A DNA stretch of 64,000 nt from Micromonospora rifamycinica (GTDB taxonomy: Bacteria; Actinomycetota; Actinomycetes; Mycobacteriales; Micromonosporaceae), in assembly GCF_900090265.1 (NCBI RefSeq), contig NZ_LT607752.1:3224001-3288000 (forward strand), written 5' to 3'. The number at the start of each line of letters is the position of its first letter. The first letter of the stretch is position 1. A model generated the notes under the pieces. It did no database searches and had not been told where the DNA came from. It saw only the letters and a program-made list of their open reading frames with translations. The position numbers and the translations under genes are program-made. This document shows positions 24,891 through 38,424 of this stretch, in pieces.

Positions 24891-26012
24891 TCACGCAGCG
24901 TCGTTGGCGAGCTGCTGCTGCTTGCGCCACCGGATACCGGCTTCGATGAAGCTGTCCAACTCGCCGTCGAAGACCGAGGACGGATTGCCGGTCTCCTGCT
25001 CGGTTCGCAGATCCTTCACCATCTGATAGGGGTGCAGCACGTACGAGCGCATCTGGTCGCCCCAGGAGCTGGTGCTGCCGGTCTTCAGCCCGGCCAGCTT
25101 CGCCTCCTCCTCCTGCCGCTTGCGCTCCAGCAGCCGGGACTGGAGCACCCGCATCGCGGAGGCCTTGTTCTGCAGCTGGGACTTCTCGTTCTGGCAGGTC
25201 ACCACGATGCCGGTGGGGATGTGGGTGAGCCGCACCGCCGAGTCGGTGGTGTTGACGCTCTGCCCACCCGGACCGGAGGAGCGGTAGACGTCGACCCGCA
25301 CCTCGTTCTCCGGGATGTCGATGTGGTCGGTCTGCTCGGTCACCGGCAGCACCTCGACCCCGGCGAAGCTGGTCTGCCGACGCCCCTGGTTGTCGAACGG
25401 GCTGATCCGGACCAGCCGGTGGGTGCCCGACTCGACGCTGAGCGTGCCGTAGGCGTACGGCACCTTGACGGTGAAGGTGGCCGACTTGAGGCCGGCCTCC
25501 TCGGCGTACGACGTCTCGTAGACCTCCGTCGGGTAGCCGTGCCGCTCGGCCCAGCGCAGGTACATCCGCAACAGCATCTCGGCGAAGTCGGCTGCGTCCA
25601 CCCCACCGGCGCCCGCCCGGATGGCGACCAGCGCCTCCCGGGAGTCGTACTCGCCGGAGAGCAGGGTGCGGACCTCCATCTCCTGGATGGCCCGGGTCAA
25701 CCCGGCAATCTCCGCCTCGACCTCGTCGAGCACCCCGGAGTCGGCCTCGTCCTCGGCCAGCTCCAGCAGCACCCGGGCGTCGTCCAGCCGGGAGCGCAGG
25801 CTGCCCAGCTTGCTGATCTCGCCGTTGACGTACGACAACTGCGAGGTCACCTGCTGTGCCCGAGCCTGGTCGTCCCAGAGGTCCGGCGCGGACGCCTGCT
25901 CCTCCAGCCGGGCCTTCTCCTCCCGCAGACGGTCGAGGTTGAGCACCGACTCGATGTTGCGCAGGGTCGCGTCGAGTTCCTTGAGTTGTTCGGCGTAATC
26001 GGCAGCGGTCAC
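24891..26012 (-). CDS. prfB: Peptide chain release factor 2
   Basis: The 373-residue protein is RF2, which releases peptides at UGA and UAA codons. The codon-recognition loop is [11 protein letters not shown] with SPF, as RF2 should have, and the catalytic GGQ is in [10 protein letters not shown]. The coiled N-terminal helical domain precedes them. The reading frame is uninterrupted, so the programmed +1 frameshift of E. coli prfB is absent. The GTG at 26012 gives the usual length. It lies upstream of ftsE on the same strand, the standard actinobacterial order. Confidence 0.96.
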   Translation of the reverse strand: MTAADYAEQLKELDATLRNIESVLNLDRLREEKARLEEQASAPDLWDDQARAQQVTSQLSYVNGEISKLGSLRSRLDDARVLLELAEDEADSGVLDEVEAEIAGLTRAIQEMEVRTLLSGEYDSREALVAIRAGAGGVDAADFAEMLLRMYLRWAERHGYPTEVYETSYAEEAGLKSATFTVKVPYAYGTLSVESGTHRLVRISPFDNQGRRQTSFAGVEVLPVTEQTDHIDIPENEVRVDVYRSSGPGGQSVNTTDSAVRLTHIPTGIVVTCQNEKSQLQNKASAMRVLQSRLLERKRQEEEAKLAGLKTGSTSSWGDQMRSYVLHPYQMVKDLRTEQETGNPSSVFDGELDSFIEAGIRWRKQQQLANDAA

Positions 26013-26076
26013 GACAGACAAGCGTACTGTGCGCGCGGCGGTCCGCTCACTGCACACCACCTACCAGGGCCGATGA

Positions 26077-26592
26077 TCAGCCGACCGGGGCCGTCTTGAG
26101 CCAGGACAGGGCGGCCTTGTGGTAGGCGACGGCGAACTCCAGCGCGCTGGCGTCGTACTCGTCGCCCTCCTTCTTGGCGGTCTTGACCTGCTCCCGGACG
26201 TACGCGAGGGCTTCGGTGTGGTATTCGTTGGCCGAGGCGTAGAGGTTCTTGAGCTGGCTGGCCGAGTGCAGGTTGCCGAAGGCTATCCGCAGGGCGATCG
26301 GGTTGCGGATGGTGTCCCGACCGGGGTTCTCCGCCAGCCAGCGGGAGAAGGTCCGCTTGCCCGCCGCGGTTATCGCGTAGGGTTGACTCATCCGCGGTCC
26401 GGGCTTGCCCAACCGCACGAAACCACGCTCCGCCAGCACCGGCAACTCACGGTAGACCTGACTGCGTGTCATCGACCAGTACGGCGCCAGTCGGCGCTCA
26501 GCGGCGGCCATCAGTTGGCCGCCTGTCATCGGGCCCTCATGCAACAACCCCAGCAGGGCCGCCGCAGTGGGGTTGACTCCGGAATCCGCCAT
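26077..26592 (-). CDS. PadR-family transcriptional regulator
   Basis: The 171-residue protein has an N-terminal winged helix of the PadR type: AALLGLLHEGPMTGGQLMAAAE, a recognition helix around MTRSQVYRELPVLAERGFV and a wing with QPYAITAAGKR. A helical C-terminal dimer region (about 95-170) follows, of the short PadR subtype. Such regulators repress neighbouring genes in response to phenolic or other ligands. It is followed by prfB on the same strand and preceded by a 264-base gap before the P5C dehydrogenase gene. The target is unknown; no strong operator was seen. Confidence 0.88.
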   Translation of the reverse strand: MADSGVNPTAAALLGLLHEGPMTGGQLMAAAERRLAPYWSMTRSQVYRELPVLAERGFVRLGKPGPRMSQPYAITAAGKRTFSRWLAENPGRDTIRNPIALRIAFGNLHSASQLKNLYASANEYHTEALAYVREQVKTAKKEGDEYDASALEFAVAYHKAALSWLKTAPVG

Positions 26593-26856
26593 GCCCTCTA
26601 AGCTGCCACTTTGCGGTCCCGGCGTCCAGGATTTCCGGATTTGCCACCCGGAGGGATTTCCAATGTGCACTGTCGGCCGACGACAGTGCTCCCAGGACCA
26701 CCCGCCGACCACCCCGGACCGGCCCCCACCGGGGGGTGACCTGGGCCGCACCGGCCGGGCAGCCGAGGATACCCCCGGGTAACCCCGGGCCGTCCCGGGG
26801 GGAGCCGGTCCGGTCGGCGGTGACGGGTCGACCCGCCCCCGCCGACCGTCGCCGGT

Positions 26857-28485
<1,629 letters not shown>

Positions 28486-28953
28486 GTCACAGGCTCCTGG
28501 GCGATCTCGACAGCGGCGGCGAAATCGGCCCCGCAGGCGTCGACCGGGCGGCCGGACAGCCGGACGCCGCGCGAGGGACCTGGACGCGGCGGCGGGACCT
28601 CCGACGATTCTTCCACGCCGGCCTGCGCGGACTCACGCCACGCCGGCTCCACGCCGTAGATCACGAGGCCCAATCGCCCATTCGTCGACGATTCCCGCCA
28701 GGATTCCCCGACGAGCCGAAGAAACACAGGCCGATCCGACGGGCCGGAAGCGCCCGCGCCCAGCCCCGTCCGGGCGACCGGGAGCGCCCGCGCCCAGCCC
28801 GGCCGGCGGACCGGGGGCACGCACCCGGCCCGATCCGGGCGACCGGGAGCGCCCGCGCCCAGCCCGGCCGGGTCCGTCCGGCCCGCGTACGCTGGTCCGA
28901 GCGAGCGAGCGGCCCGTCCCGGTGCCGGGGTGCGCGGTGGCGAGAGGGAGACG
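28486..28953 (+). other. Divergent gap with repeated GC-rich segment
   Basis: The 468 bases between the divergent pruA and the membrane-protein gene carry no convincing gene. They include a duplicated GC-rich segment (28770-28806 and 28834-28870), described separately. Promoters for both flanking genes must be here but were not identified. Confidence 0.5.
28770..28870 (+). repeat. Duplicated 37-bp GC-rich segment
   Basis: The sequence CCGGGCGACCGGGAGCGCCC and the next 17 bases occur at 28770-28806 and again at 28834-28870, 64 bases apart; a partial third copy (GGAAGCGCCCGCGCCCAGCC) begins at 28746. It lies about 85 bases upstream of the membrane-protein gene start at 28954. A regulatory meaning is not established. 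Confidence 0.8.
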
Positions 28954-29937
28954 ATGAGCAACCAGCCCGGCAGTACGACGGCCGCCCCCGTCGACCCGCC
29001 CGCCGACCCGACGACCGGGCGGACGGGCTACGCCCCGGGCACGGCGGTTCTCGCGGTCCTGGCGGCCGGCTGGCTGACGGCGATGCTGTGGTCCACCCGG
29101 GAGGTGATCCACTCGGCCGCGGTCGGCCTCACCGCGATCACCCTCTCCGCCTTCGCCCTGCCCGGGGTGATCTCCGCCGCGCTGGTCGCCGGCGCGGCCG
29201 TCGCGCTGGCCGCGAGCGAGCTGACCGCCCGCCGGCTCGGCGACCGCGCCGCACTGCGGTTCGCGGCGGCGCTCGGCGCCGGGATGCTGCTCGGGCTGGG
29301 CACCGCCCTGGCCATCAACCTGACGTACGCCGACAACGCCACCACCAACACCATCGCCGGCACCAGCGCGGCGGCGGCCATCATCGGCGCGGCGCTCGCC
29401 GGAGCGCGTACCCCCGGACCGGTCGGCGCGGTGGTCACCGCCACGCTCGGCGCACTGCTCTTCGTGGTGGCCTTCAGCCAGGCCCGCGACCCGCTGTTCG
29501 ACCTGTTCGGGGCCGACGACTCCCAGGCGTCGCTGGTGAGCGCCGCGAAGTGGGTCTCCCGTACCGAGTCACTGCTCGCCGGCCTGCTCGCCGGCCTGCT
29601 CGCCTTCGGCTACCTGACCTGGACCCGCCGCCGGGCCGTCCGGCACGCCCCCGACGCCCCGGCTCCGAGGTGGCCCGCCTACCTGGTCGCCGGGGCCGGC
29701 CCCGGCCTGCTCCTGCTGCTCACCGAGGTGATCATCCGGGTCGGCGGCCGGACCCTGCTGGACCTGGCCGGGGCGTTGAGCGAGGCGGACGCGGTGGCCC
29801 AGACCAGCATGGGCACCTCCCGGATCGACAACGGCATCTGGGTGCTCTTCGTCGGCGCGCTGACCACGGTCATCCTCTTCGGCCGCACCCTCGGCCCGGC
29901 CCGCCACGACGACGAGCCCGGGTCCGACGAGGCCTGA
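28954..29937 (+). CDS. Multi-pass membrane protein of unknown function
   Basis: The 327-residue protein has a short hydrophilic N-terminus (to about 25) and then about eight to nine hydrophobic segments, the first around TAVLAVLAAGWLTAMLW and the last near GIWVLFVGALTTVILF. No catalytic or transport motif is evident. A charged loop with RTRRRAVRH separates the last third, and the tail is acidic (DDEPGSDEA). GAGAGGGAG lies upstream of the ATG at 28954. It stands alone between pruA and the hypothetical gene at 30025. I do not recognise the family. Confidence 0.7.
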   Translation: MSNQPGSTTAAPVDPPADPTTGRTGYAPGTAVLAVLAAGWLTAMLWSTREVIHSAAVGLTAITLSAFALPGVISAALVAGAAVALAASELTARRLGDRAALRFAAALGAGMLLGLGTALAINLTYADNATTNTIAGTSAAAAIIGAALAGARTPGPVGAVVTATLGALLFVVAFSQARDPLFDLFGADDSQASLVSAAKWVSRTESLLAGLLAGLLAFGYLTWTRRRAVRHAPDAPAPRWPAYLVAGAGPGLLLLLTEVIIRVGGRTLLDLAGALSEADAVAQTSMGTSRIDNGIWVLFVGALTTVILFGRTLGPARHDDEPGSDEA

Positions 29938-30024
29938 CACCACCCGCCACGGCCCGGCACCAACCCGCCGCACGGCCCGACGCCGTCCAGCGCGCGCCAC
30001 CCGGCCCGGCCGGCCGCCGCCCGG

Positions 30025-30537
30025 TCAGGAGGCGGTGGTACGCAGCAGCAGCTCCCACTCGGAGGGGTCGTACCACTCCAGCTCGTGATCCTCGGTCCCG
30101 TCGACGGTGAACTGGGCGTCCGGATCGCCGGCGAGCGCCTCCGCCACCACGTCGACGGCGGCGGTCACGTCCTTGACCGCCTCGGCCCCGTCCACGTGCA
30201 ACGCTGCCACCGCCGACGCCGGCACCGGCCCGTCGAGCTCCACCACGCTCGAACCCAGCTCGCCGTCACCCCGACCGACGAGCCGCGCGGGCAGGTCCAC
30301 CGAGACCACCACCCGGCGGCGGGGGGCGTCGGCATCCTCCCGGAGCAGTTGCAGGGCGTCCTGGGCGGCCCGGGTGAAGGCGACGTACTCCAGCTCCTCC
30401 TCGTCGCCCTCGGCGTACCACTCCCGCAGCATGGGGGTGACCGCATGCCCACCGCTCGCCGGCAGGCCCTGCTCCCGCAGCAGGACCAGCATCGGCACGG
30501 TCGCCGGCACATACACCCGGACCAGCTCGTCGCCCAC
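30025..30537 (-). CDS. Conserved actinobacterial hypothetical protein (DUF6912-like)
   Basis: The 170-residue protein begins [21 protein letters not shown] and continues with an acidic [23 protein letters not shown] region. It resembles a conserved actinobacterial family whose members start MRVYVPAT (DUF6912, from memory), of unknown function. No transmembrane segment or catalytic motif is seen, so it is probably cytoplasmic. I start at the GTG at 30537, with GGGGAG six bases upstream. It converges with the membrane-protein gene and diverges from the small HTH gene. Confidence 0.72.
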   Translation of the reverse strand: MGDELVRVYVPATVPMLVLLREQGLPASGGHAVTPMLREWYAEGDEEELEYVAFTRAAQDALQLLREDADAPRRRVVVSVDLPARLVGRGDGELGSSVVELDGPVPASAVAALHVDGAEAVKDVTAAVDVVAEALAGDPDAQFTVDGTEDHELEWYDPSEWELLLRTTAS

Positions 30538-30919
30538 CGTCGTCTCCCCTGCTCGTCCACGGTCCCGCCGCCGACGTTCGTCCACGGCCCGCGGCCACCG
30601 CTCGCCCACGGCCCCGCCGCCACCGGCACGGCCGGTGGCCGCCCGATCCGATCATGCCGTACGCCGTGACCGTCGTGCACCGCACACCGCTCCGCCGGAC
30701 GGCCCGGGTCCGGGGCGGGACGGTCGACCCGGGTCCGGCGAGCCGGACGGACGGCCCGGGTCCGGCGAGCCGGACGGACGACCCGGGTCCGGCGAGCGGG
30801 ACGGTCGACCCGGGTCCGGGGCGGGAGGGGCGGCGCGGCCGGCCCGGACGGGCGGGTGCTGGGCCGGGAAGGCTGTCGGTGGCAAACTGAGCCGAACGAC
30901 GCCAAGCCGAGGGGTTTCC
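30538..30919 (+). other. Divergent gap with GC-rich tandem repeats
   Basis: This gap of 382 bases between the hypothetical gene and the HTH gene carries a 27-base tandem repeat (30703-30820). No gene is convincing. Promoters for the two divergent genes must lie here. Confidence 0.5.
30703..30820 (+). repeat. 27-bp tandem repeat, five partly degenerate units
   Basis: Units starting CCCGGGTCCGG occur at 30703, 30728, 30755, 30782 and 30809, giving spacings of 25, 27, 27 and 27 bases. The two middle units also share CGAGCCGGACGGACG. It lies about 100 bases upstream of the HTH gene start. The spacing is multiples of nine codons only by chance, and no coding evidence supports it. Confidence 0.85.
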
Positions 30920-31147
30920 GTGGAGCCGAGGTTTCTCCTGCTCTCCGACGTTGCCGCCGAGCTGAACGTGTCGGACTCGCAGGTCTACCACATGGTCCGC
31001 AGTGGTGAGCTGCCCGCTATCAAGATCGGCGGGCGGGGTCAGTGGCGGGTGGAGCGTGCCCGGCTGGAGGAGTACATCCAGCTCAAGTACGCCGAAACCG
31101 CCGAGTGGGTACGCGGCAACCCGCTCACCGACCGCGACCCGGAGTGA
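30920..31147 (+). CDS. Small excisionase/MerR-type HTH protein
   Basis: The 75-residue protein is a single HTH_17/excisionase-like DNA-binding domain: LLLSDVAAELNVSDSQVYHMVRSGELPAIKIGGRGQWRVERARLEEYI. The tail EWVRGNPLTD is short. BldC proteins have the same fold, but this one lacks BldC's characteristic sequence, so it is not named bldC. Such proteins bind DNA as regulators or as excisionase-like architectural factors. The GTG start at 30920 has GAGGGG about six bases upstream. It precedes the Rv3235-like gene by about 100 bases. Confidence 0.85.
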   Translation: MEPRFLLLSDVAAELNVSDSQVYHMVRSGELPAIKIGGRGQWRVERARLEEYIQLKYAETAEWVRGNPLTDRDPE

Positions 31148-31246
31148 CCGGTCCATCCCGCTGAGCCATTGACCCTCGGCACCGCCGTGCCCGAGAATCA
31201 ACGGTGTCGGAAGCAAACGAAGGCAAACGTAGGGATTGAGGGTGCA

Positions 31247-31831
31247 ATGATGGCCGACTCCCGCCGTCCGGGGCCGACCCGACCGCCGATCCGGCTGCGC
31301 CCGGCCCCCGTCGCCGATCCGCCCTACGTCGACGAGGTGCCGGATCTCTGGCCGCGGCCACCCGGCCAGCTCGCCCTCGACCTGTTCGGCACGGGACAGC
31401 CACCCCCCGGCCGCCCGACCGGTCGGCGGCCTGATCCTCGGCCCCACCCCGGGCACCCGGTCGCCCCGCCCCCGCCCCCACCCGCCACCGCCACTCCCGA
31501 GGCGGCCCGTGCGGCACACCGGTTCGTCGGCACCTGCCTGGAGATCCTCAACGGCTACCGGCCACCCGGCCAGATCCGTGCCCTGGTCGAGCCGGGGCGC
31601 ACCGTCGAGGTGACCGAGCAACTCGCCCGGGCCGCGGCGCGTACCCCGCCGGTGCGGCGGCGGTCCACCCGGCCCGCCGTCCACCTGCGCCGGTTGCGGG
31701 TGTGCGAGCCGCGCGCGGCTGCGGTCGAGGTGGCAGCGGTGCTCACCGCCGGCGGTCGCACCTGGGCCATGGCGCTGCGCCTGGAACACCGGCGCGGCAG
31801 CTGGCTCTGCACCACCCTCCAGGTCATCTGA
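31247..31831 (+). CDS. Rv3235-family protein
   Basis: The protein of about 194 residues has a Pro-rich N-terminal half (to about 80), with a YVDEVPDLWP element, followed by a globular half with EAARAAHRFVGTCLEILNGYRPPGQIRALVEP and a final AMALRLEHRRGSWLCTTLQVI. This is the pattern of the Rv3235 family, conserved in actinobacteria near secA; its function is unknown. Two in-frame ATGs (31247 and 31250) are possible starts with GAGGG upstream. It converges with secA, with palindromic repeat copy C between them. Confidence 0.8.
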   Translation: MMADSRRPGPTRPPIRLRPAPVADPPYVDEVPDLWPRPPGQLALDLFGTGQPPPGRPTGRRPDPRPHPGHPVAPPPPPPATATPEAARAAHRFVGTCLEILNGYRPPGQIRALVEPGRTVEVTEQLARAAARTPPVRRRSTRPAVHLRRLRVCEPRAAAVEVAAVLTAGGRTWAMALRLEHRRGSWLCTTLQVI

Positions 31832-31897
31832 CCCCCACCCACCCAGCTCCCTCACCCACCCACCGCACCACCCGCTACCGCGCCGGCCATCGCCCGC

Positions 31898-31957
31898 GTT
31901 GATCAAGAGGTTTAGGTCAGCCGTGGAGATCACATTGACCTAAACCTCTTGATCAAC
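31898..31957 (+). repeat. 60-bp palindromic repeat, copy C
   Basis: This is the best-preserved copy: both 22-base arms (GTTGATCAAGAGGTTTAGGT...) pair without mismatch around the 16-base loop GCCGTGGAGATCACAT. It lies 66 bases past the Rv3235-like stop and about 80 bases before the secA terminator, between two convergent genes. Confidence 0.94.
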
Positions 31958-32038
31958 ACAGCACAGCGGCCGACACGGAAGGGGCGGGACACGGAAGGGG
32001 CGGGAGTGGGAGGGGCGGGGGCGGCGCGGGGGAAAACG

Positions 32039-32079
32039 GGAGGACGCCCGCCCGCTCGGTGAGCGGGCGGGCGTCCTCC
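32039..32079 (-). terminator. secA terminator hairpin
   Basis: A perfect 19-base stem (GGAGGACGCCCGCCCGCTC and its complement) with a three-base loop lies nine bases past the secA stop. On the minus strand it is followed by CCGTTTTCC, giving a T run. Confidence 0.85.
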
Positions 32080-32088
32080 GGGGTCGGG

Positions 32089-35013
<2,925 letters not shown>

Positions 35014-35174
35014 GGATCAACGCTCCCCTAGACAGTCTCGAACCATCGTAGGCGCTCCGTCGGCGCGATGGTCACTGGTGGCGGCGGTCCGGACCGACTA
35101 AACCGACATATTGCTCGGCTCGGCCCGCCACCCGGCGGTTATCCGGTTACGCCCACCGCGAACGATCCGGCACG

Positions 35175-36338
35175 ATGACTCGGATGGAGCCTGTGGAGAT
35201 CACCGAGGACGGCCTGTTGCTGCGCCCGTGGCTCGCCTCGGACGCGGACGACGTACACCGGGCTTGCCAGGACCCGGACATCCAGCGCTGGACCACCGTA
35301 CCGCGTCCGTACCGGCCTGAACACGCCCACGGTTTCGTCACCGGGATCGCGCCCCGCGCCTGGGCCGACGGCACCGGCGCACCGTTCGCGGTCGGCGACG
35401 CGGCGACCGGCGAACTGCTCGGCTCCTGCGGCCTGGTGTCGATCGACCGGACCCTCGAATCCGGCGAGATCGGCTACTGGACCGCCCCCTGGGCCAGGGG
35501 GCGTGGGGTCACCGTCCGCGCCGTCCGGGCGGTCGCCCGCTGGGCCTTCGACACCCTGGCGCTGCGCCGGCTGGTCTGGCAGGCCGAGGTCGGCAACCAC
35601 GCCTCCCGGCTGGTCGCGTTGCGGGCCGGCGTCCAGGTCTCCGGCGAGCTGCGGCTGGCCCGGCCCGGCGAGGGCGGCCGGACCGAGGGCTGGATCGGGT
35701 CGTTGCTGCCCGGGGAGGTGCCCGCCCCCGGTGCACCCGGCCCGGCCGGGCCGGGCACCCTGGACGCCCGCCGGGCCGCCGTGTTCGGCCGGGCGCAGCC
35801 CGTCCTGTTCGCCACCGCCGGGGACACCGAGCTGCGGTTGCGCCCGATGGAGGAGCGTGACCTGGCCGGGGTCGTCGCCACCTGCCGGGACGCCGACACC
35901 GTCCGGTGGACCAGCGTGCCGCACCCGTACCAGCACACCGACGCCGAGAGCTACCTGACCTACGGCGGGCTGACCTGGGCCCGGGGCAGCAGCGCCTGCT
36001 TCGTGCTGGCCGATCCGGACGACGCCTTCGCCGGCACCGTCGACCTGAGGTTGAACCCCGTCGACCCGCTGCTGGCCGAGGTCGGTTTCATGACCGCGCC
36101 GCACGCCCGGGGGCGGGGCTGGATGCCGGCCGCGCTCGGCGCGCTCGCCGCGTGGGGCGTCACCGGGCTGGGCCTGGCCCGGATCGAGTGGAAGGCCCAC
36201 GTCGGCAACACCGCCTCCCGCCGGGTCGCCGAGAAGGCCGGCTTCACCGTCGAGGGCACCGTCCGGGGCGGGGTGGCCCAGCGGGGGCAGCGGGTGGACG
36301 CCTGGCTCGGCGCGCTGCTCGCCGAGGACCTGACGTGA
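35175..36338 (+). CDS. Protein with two tandem GNAT acetyltransferase domains
   Basis: The 387-residue protein has two RimJ/RimL-type GNAT domains. The first (about 5-185) has the motif ending GYWTAPWARGRGVTVRAVRA, and the second (about 210-385) has GFMTAPHARGRGWMPAALGA; these are the acetyl-CoA R/Q-x-x-G-x-G/A sites (here RGRG). Both have the NHASRLVA or NTASRRVA element of the family. They probably N-acetylate proteins or small molecules. Its stop overlaps the GTG of the next gene (GTGA). The upstream secA diverges. Confidence 0.85.
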   Translation: MTRMEPVEITEDGLLLRPWLASDADDVHRACQDPDIQRWTTVPRPYRPEHAHGFVTGIAPRAWADGTGAPFAVGDAATGELLGSCGLVSIDRTLESGEIGYWTAPWARGRGVTVRAVRAVARWAFDTLALRRLVWQAEVGNHASRLVALRAGVQVSGELRLARPGEGGRTEGWIGSLLPGEVPAPGAPGPAGPGTLDARRAAVFGRAQPVLFATAGDTELRLRPMEERDLAGVVATCRDADTVRWTSVPHPYQHTDAESYLTYGGLTWARGSSACFVLADPDDAFAGTVDLRLNPVDPLLAEVGFMTAPHARGRGWMPAALGALAAWGVTGLGLARIEWKAHVGNTASRRVAEKAGFTVEGTVRGGVAQRGQRVDAWLGALLAEDLT

Positions 36339-37462
36339 CGCCGCAGACCATCGAGGCCGGCCGGATCCGGCTGCGGGCGTACCGCCCGGACGACGCCGAC
36401 GACCTCGCCGCGGGCTGCGACGACCCGGTGAACCTCCGGTTCAACCCGACGATGCCCCGGCCCTACACGCTCACCGACGCGCGCCGGTGGATCACCGAGG
36501 GCGCCCCGGCGGTGTGGCGGGCCGGCGGGGCCGCGTACGCGATCGTCGACGCCGCCACCGACCGGCTGGTCGGCGGCGGTGGGCTCAGCCAGGTGGTGCC
36601 GGCCCGGGGGCAGGCGGAGCTGGGCTACTGGGTGTCGCCCGGCTCCCGGCGGCGCGGCATCGCCACCGCCGCCACCCGGGCGCTGGCGCGCACCGCGTTC
36701 CGGGCCGGCCTGAACCGGCTGGAGCTGCTCATCCACGCCGAGAACCCGGCCAGCCAGCGGGTCGCGCTGGCCGCCGGTTTCCAACCCGAGGGGGTACGCC
36801 GGGCCGCCGGCCGGGACCGCGACGGCAGCCGGCACGACCTGCTCGCCTGGGTACGCCTCGCCGGCGACCCGCCCGGCCCGGCCCCGCGCCCGCTGCCGGA
36901 CCTGCCCGGCGCCCGGCTCACCGACGACGTGGTGACACTGCGCCGGCTCGCCCCGCCGGACGCCGAGGCGCTGTACCGGCTGCACAGCCGCCCGGAGGTG
37001 GTGGCGACCCGGGTCCGTCCGGTCGCGCCGACCCGGGCCGACGTCGCCCGGCGCTGCGCGGTCGCCGAGAGCGAGTGGTTGACCGGCCGGGCCGCGGACT
37101 TCGCGTTGCTCGATGCGGCGACCGGCACCCTGGCCGGCGGCTGCGCCCTGATCTACGACGAGCCGGCCACCGGCCAGGCCATGATCGGCTACAGCCTGCT
37201 GCCCGAGGCGCGCGGCCGGGGGCTGGCCACCCGTGCGGTCCGGCTGCTGACCGGCTGGGCGTTCGGCCCGGTCGGGCTGGCCCGGCTCTGGGCCGGCACG
37301 GCGACCTGGAACGTCGGCTCGCAGCGGGTCATGGAGCGGGCCGGTTTCCACCGGGAGGGCCTGATGCGCGCCCGGCTACCCGCCCACGAGACCACCGGCC
37401 GCCCCGACACCGTCCTCTGGTCCCTCCTCCCCACCGACCCGCTCCCCCCACCCCTTTCCTAG
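36335..37462 (+). CDS. Second protein with two tandem GNAT domains
   Basis: The 375-residue protein starts with IEAGRIRLRAYRPDDADDL and has a GNAT domain with LGYWVSPGSRRRGIATAAT (acetyl-CoA loop), NPASQRVALAAGF, then a second domain from about 190 with IGYSLLPEARGRGLATRAV and NVGSQRVMERAGF. The GTG at 36335 overlaps the preceding stop, so the two genes are probably translated together and may have arisen from an internal duplication. The stop codon's last base is the first base of palindromic repeat copy D. The substrate is unknown. Confidence 0.85.
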   Translation: MTPQTIEAGRIRLRAYRPDDADDLAAGCDDPVNLRFNPTMPRPYTLTDARRWITEGAPAVWRAGGAAYAIVDAATDRLVGGGGLSQVVPARGQAELGYWVSPGSRRRGIATAATRALARTAFRAGLNRLELLIHAENPASQRVALAAGFQPEGVRRAAGRDRDGSRHDLLAWVRLAGDPPGPAPRPLPDLPGARLTDDVVTLRRLAPPDAEALYRLHSRPEVVATRVRPVAPTRADVARRCAVAESEWLTGRAADFALLDAATGTLAGGCALIYDEPATGQAMIGYSLLPEARGRGLATRAVRLLTGWAFGPVGLARLWAGTATWNVGSQRVMERAGFHREGLMRARLPAHETTGRPDTVLWSLLPTDPLPPPLS

Positions 37463-37521
37463 GTGATCAAGAGGTTTACGTCAGTTCGATCTTCACCGCT
37501 GACGCAAACCTCTTGATCACC
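37462..37521 (-). repeat. 60-bp palindromic repeat, copy D (inverted)
   Basis: Arms of 22 bases (GGTGATCAAGAGGTTTACGT...) pair with one mismatch around the 16-base loop GTTCGATCTTCACCGC. The reverse of that loop, GCGGTGAAGATCGAAC, matches the loops of copies A, B and C, so this copy is inserted in the opposite orientation. It begins at the last base of the GNAT stop codon and lies between the convergent GNAT and hpf genes. Confidence 0.92.
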
Positions 37522-37546
37522 GCGCGGAAGGGCCGGGGGCTGGGCG

Positions 37547-38173
37547 TCAGGTGTCGAGGGAGATGATGCCGTAGTCGTAGGCGTGGCGGCGGTAGACGAC
37601 GCTGGGGCGGCCGGACTCCTTGTCGTGGAACAGGTAGAAGTCGTGGCCGACGAGTTCCATCTGGAACAGGGCGTCGTCGACGGTCATCGGATCGGCCGGG
37701 TGCACCTTGGCCCGGGCGATGTGCCAGGGCTGGTCGTCGTGCTCCTCCGGGCGCTCCTCGACGGCGGTCGCGGTGGCCGTGCCACCGGCGGGAACCGCCA
37801 CGTCGTCCAGGCCGGCGACCGGCAGGCCGGCGGTGGCGGCGGCGACGGAGATCGGCGCGTGCCGGCCCCGGTGTACACGGCGGCGGTCGGCCGCCCGGCG
37901 CAGTCGGGTGTCCAGCTTGGCGATGGCCGCGTCCAGCGCGCTGTAGAAGTCGTTCGTGCAGGCCTCAGCCCTGATCACCGGCCCGCGGGAGACACAGGTG
38001 ATCTCCACTCGCTGGCAGGTGTCGGACTGCCGGGGATTGCGTTCGTGGAACAGCTCCACATCGACCCGGATGAGCTTGTGATCGTAGCGTTCGATTTTCG
38101 CGAGTTTCTCCGCTACGTGTACCCGGTAATGGTCCGGCACTTCGACGTTTCGACCCTTGACCACGATGTCCAC
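37547..38173 (-). CDS. hpf: Long-form ribosome hibernation promoting factor
   Basis: The 208-residue protein has an N-terminal S30AE domain (IVVKGRNVEVPDHYRVHVAEKLAKIERYD, then RAEACTNDFYSALDAAIAKL) and a C-terminal domain from about 150 (MTVDDALFQMELVGHDFYLFHDKESGRPSVVYRRHAYDYGIISL) that dimerises to join two 70S ribosomes into a 100S dimer. A Pro/Ala-rich linker lies between them. It protects idle ribosomes in stress or stationary phase. The GTG at 38173 has GGGAGGT just upstream. It lies upstream of the repeat D and converges with the GNAT genes. Confidence 0.95.
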   Translation of the reverse strand: MDIVVKGRNVEVPDHYRVHVAEKLAKIERYDHKLIRVDVELFHERNPRQSDTCQRVEITCVSRGPVIRAEACTNDFYSALDAAIAKLDTRLRRAADRRRVHRGRHAPISVAAATAGLPVAGLDDVAVPAGGTATATAVEERPEEHDDQPWHIARAKVHPADPMTVDDALFQMELVGHDFYLFHDKESGRPSVVYRRHAYDYGIISLDT

Positions 38174-38424
38174 GTGACCTCCCTTTTCCGGATGGTCGGC
38201 TGATCTTCGAATCCGGTCGAGCGACCTCGGGAGGGCCCCTGGGAGCGTCGACCGGTCAGGTACGGCTACGCCTCCTTCCACCGTCGGGGGCGGCTGGGGA
38301 ACGCTTCCTACCCCCGACACGAAAACGCTAACTCCTGTTCGGCCGGCAGTCACCCCCGGTTGCGGGAAACCCTCAGAGAATTAACAGCAACCAACACCAT
38401 GGGGTGAAACGGAAACACGAAGCG

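Noticed and set aside
24891..26012. Programmed frameshift in prfB
   Set aside because: The frame is open from the start codon to the stop without an internal TGA.
30703..30820. CRISPR array
   Set aside because: The units are directly adjacent, with no unique spacers, and there are no cas genes. The same holds for the repeats at 28770, 62338 and 62575.
30920..31147. BldC assignment for the small HTH gene
   Set aside because: The fold is similar, but the sequence lacks BldC's characteristic residues, so it is called only an excisionase-type HTH protein.
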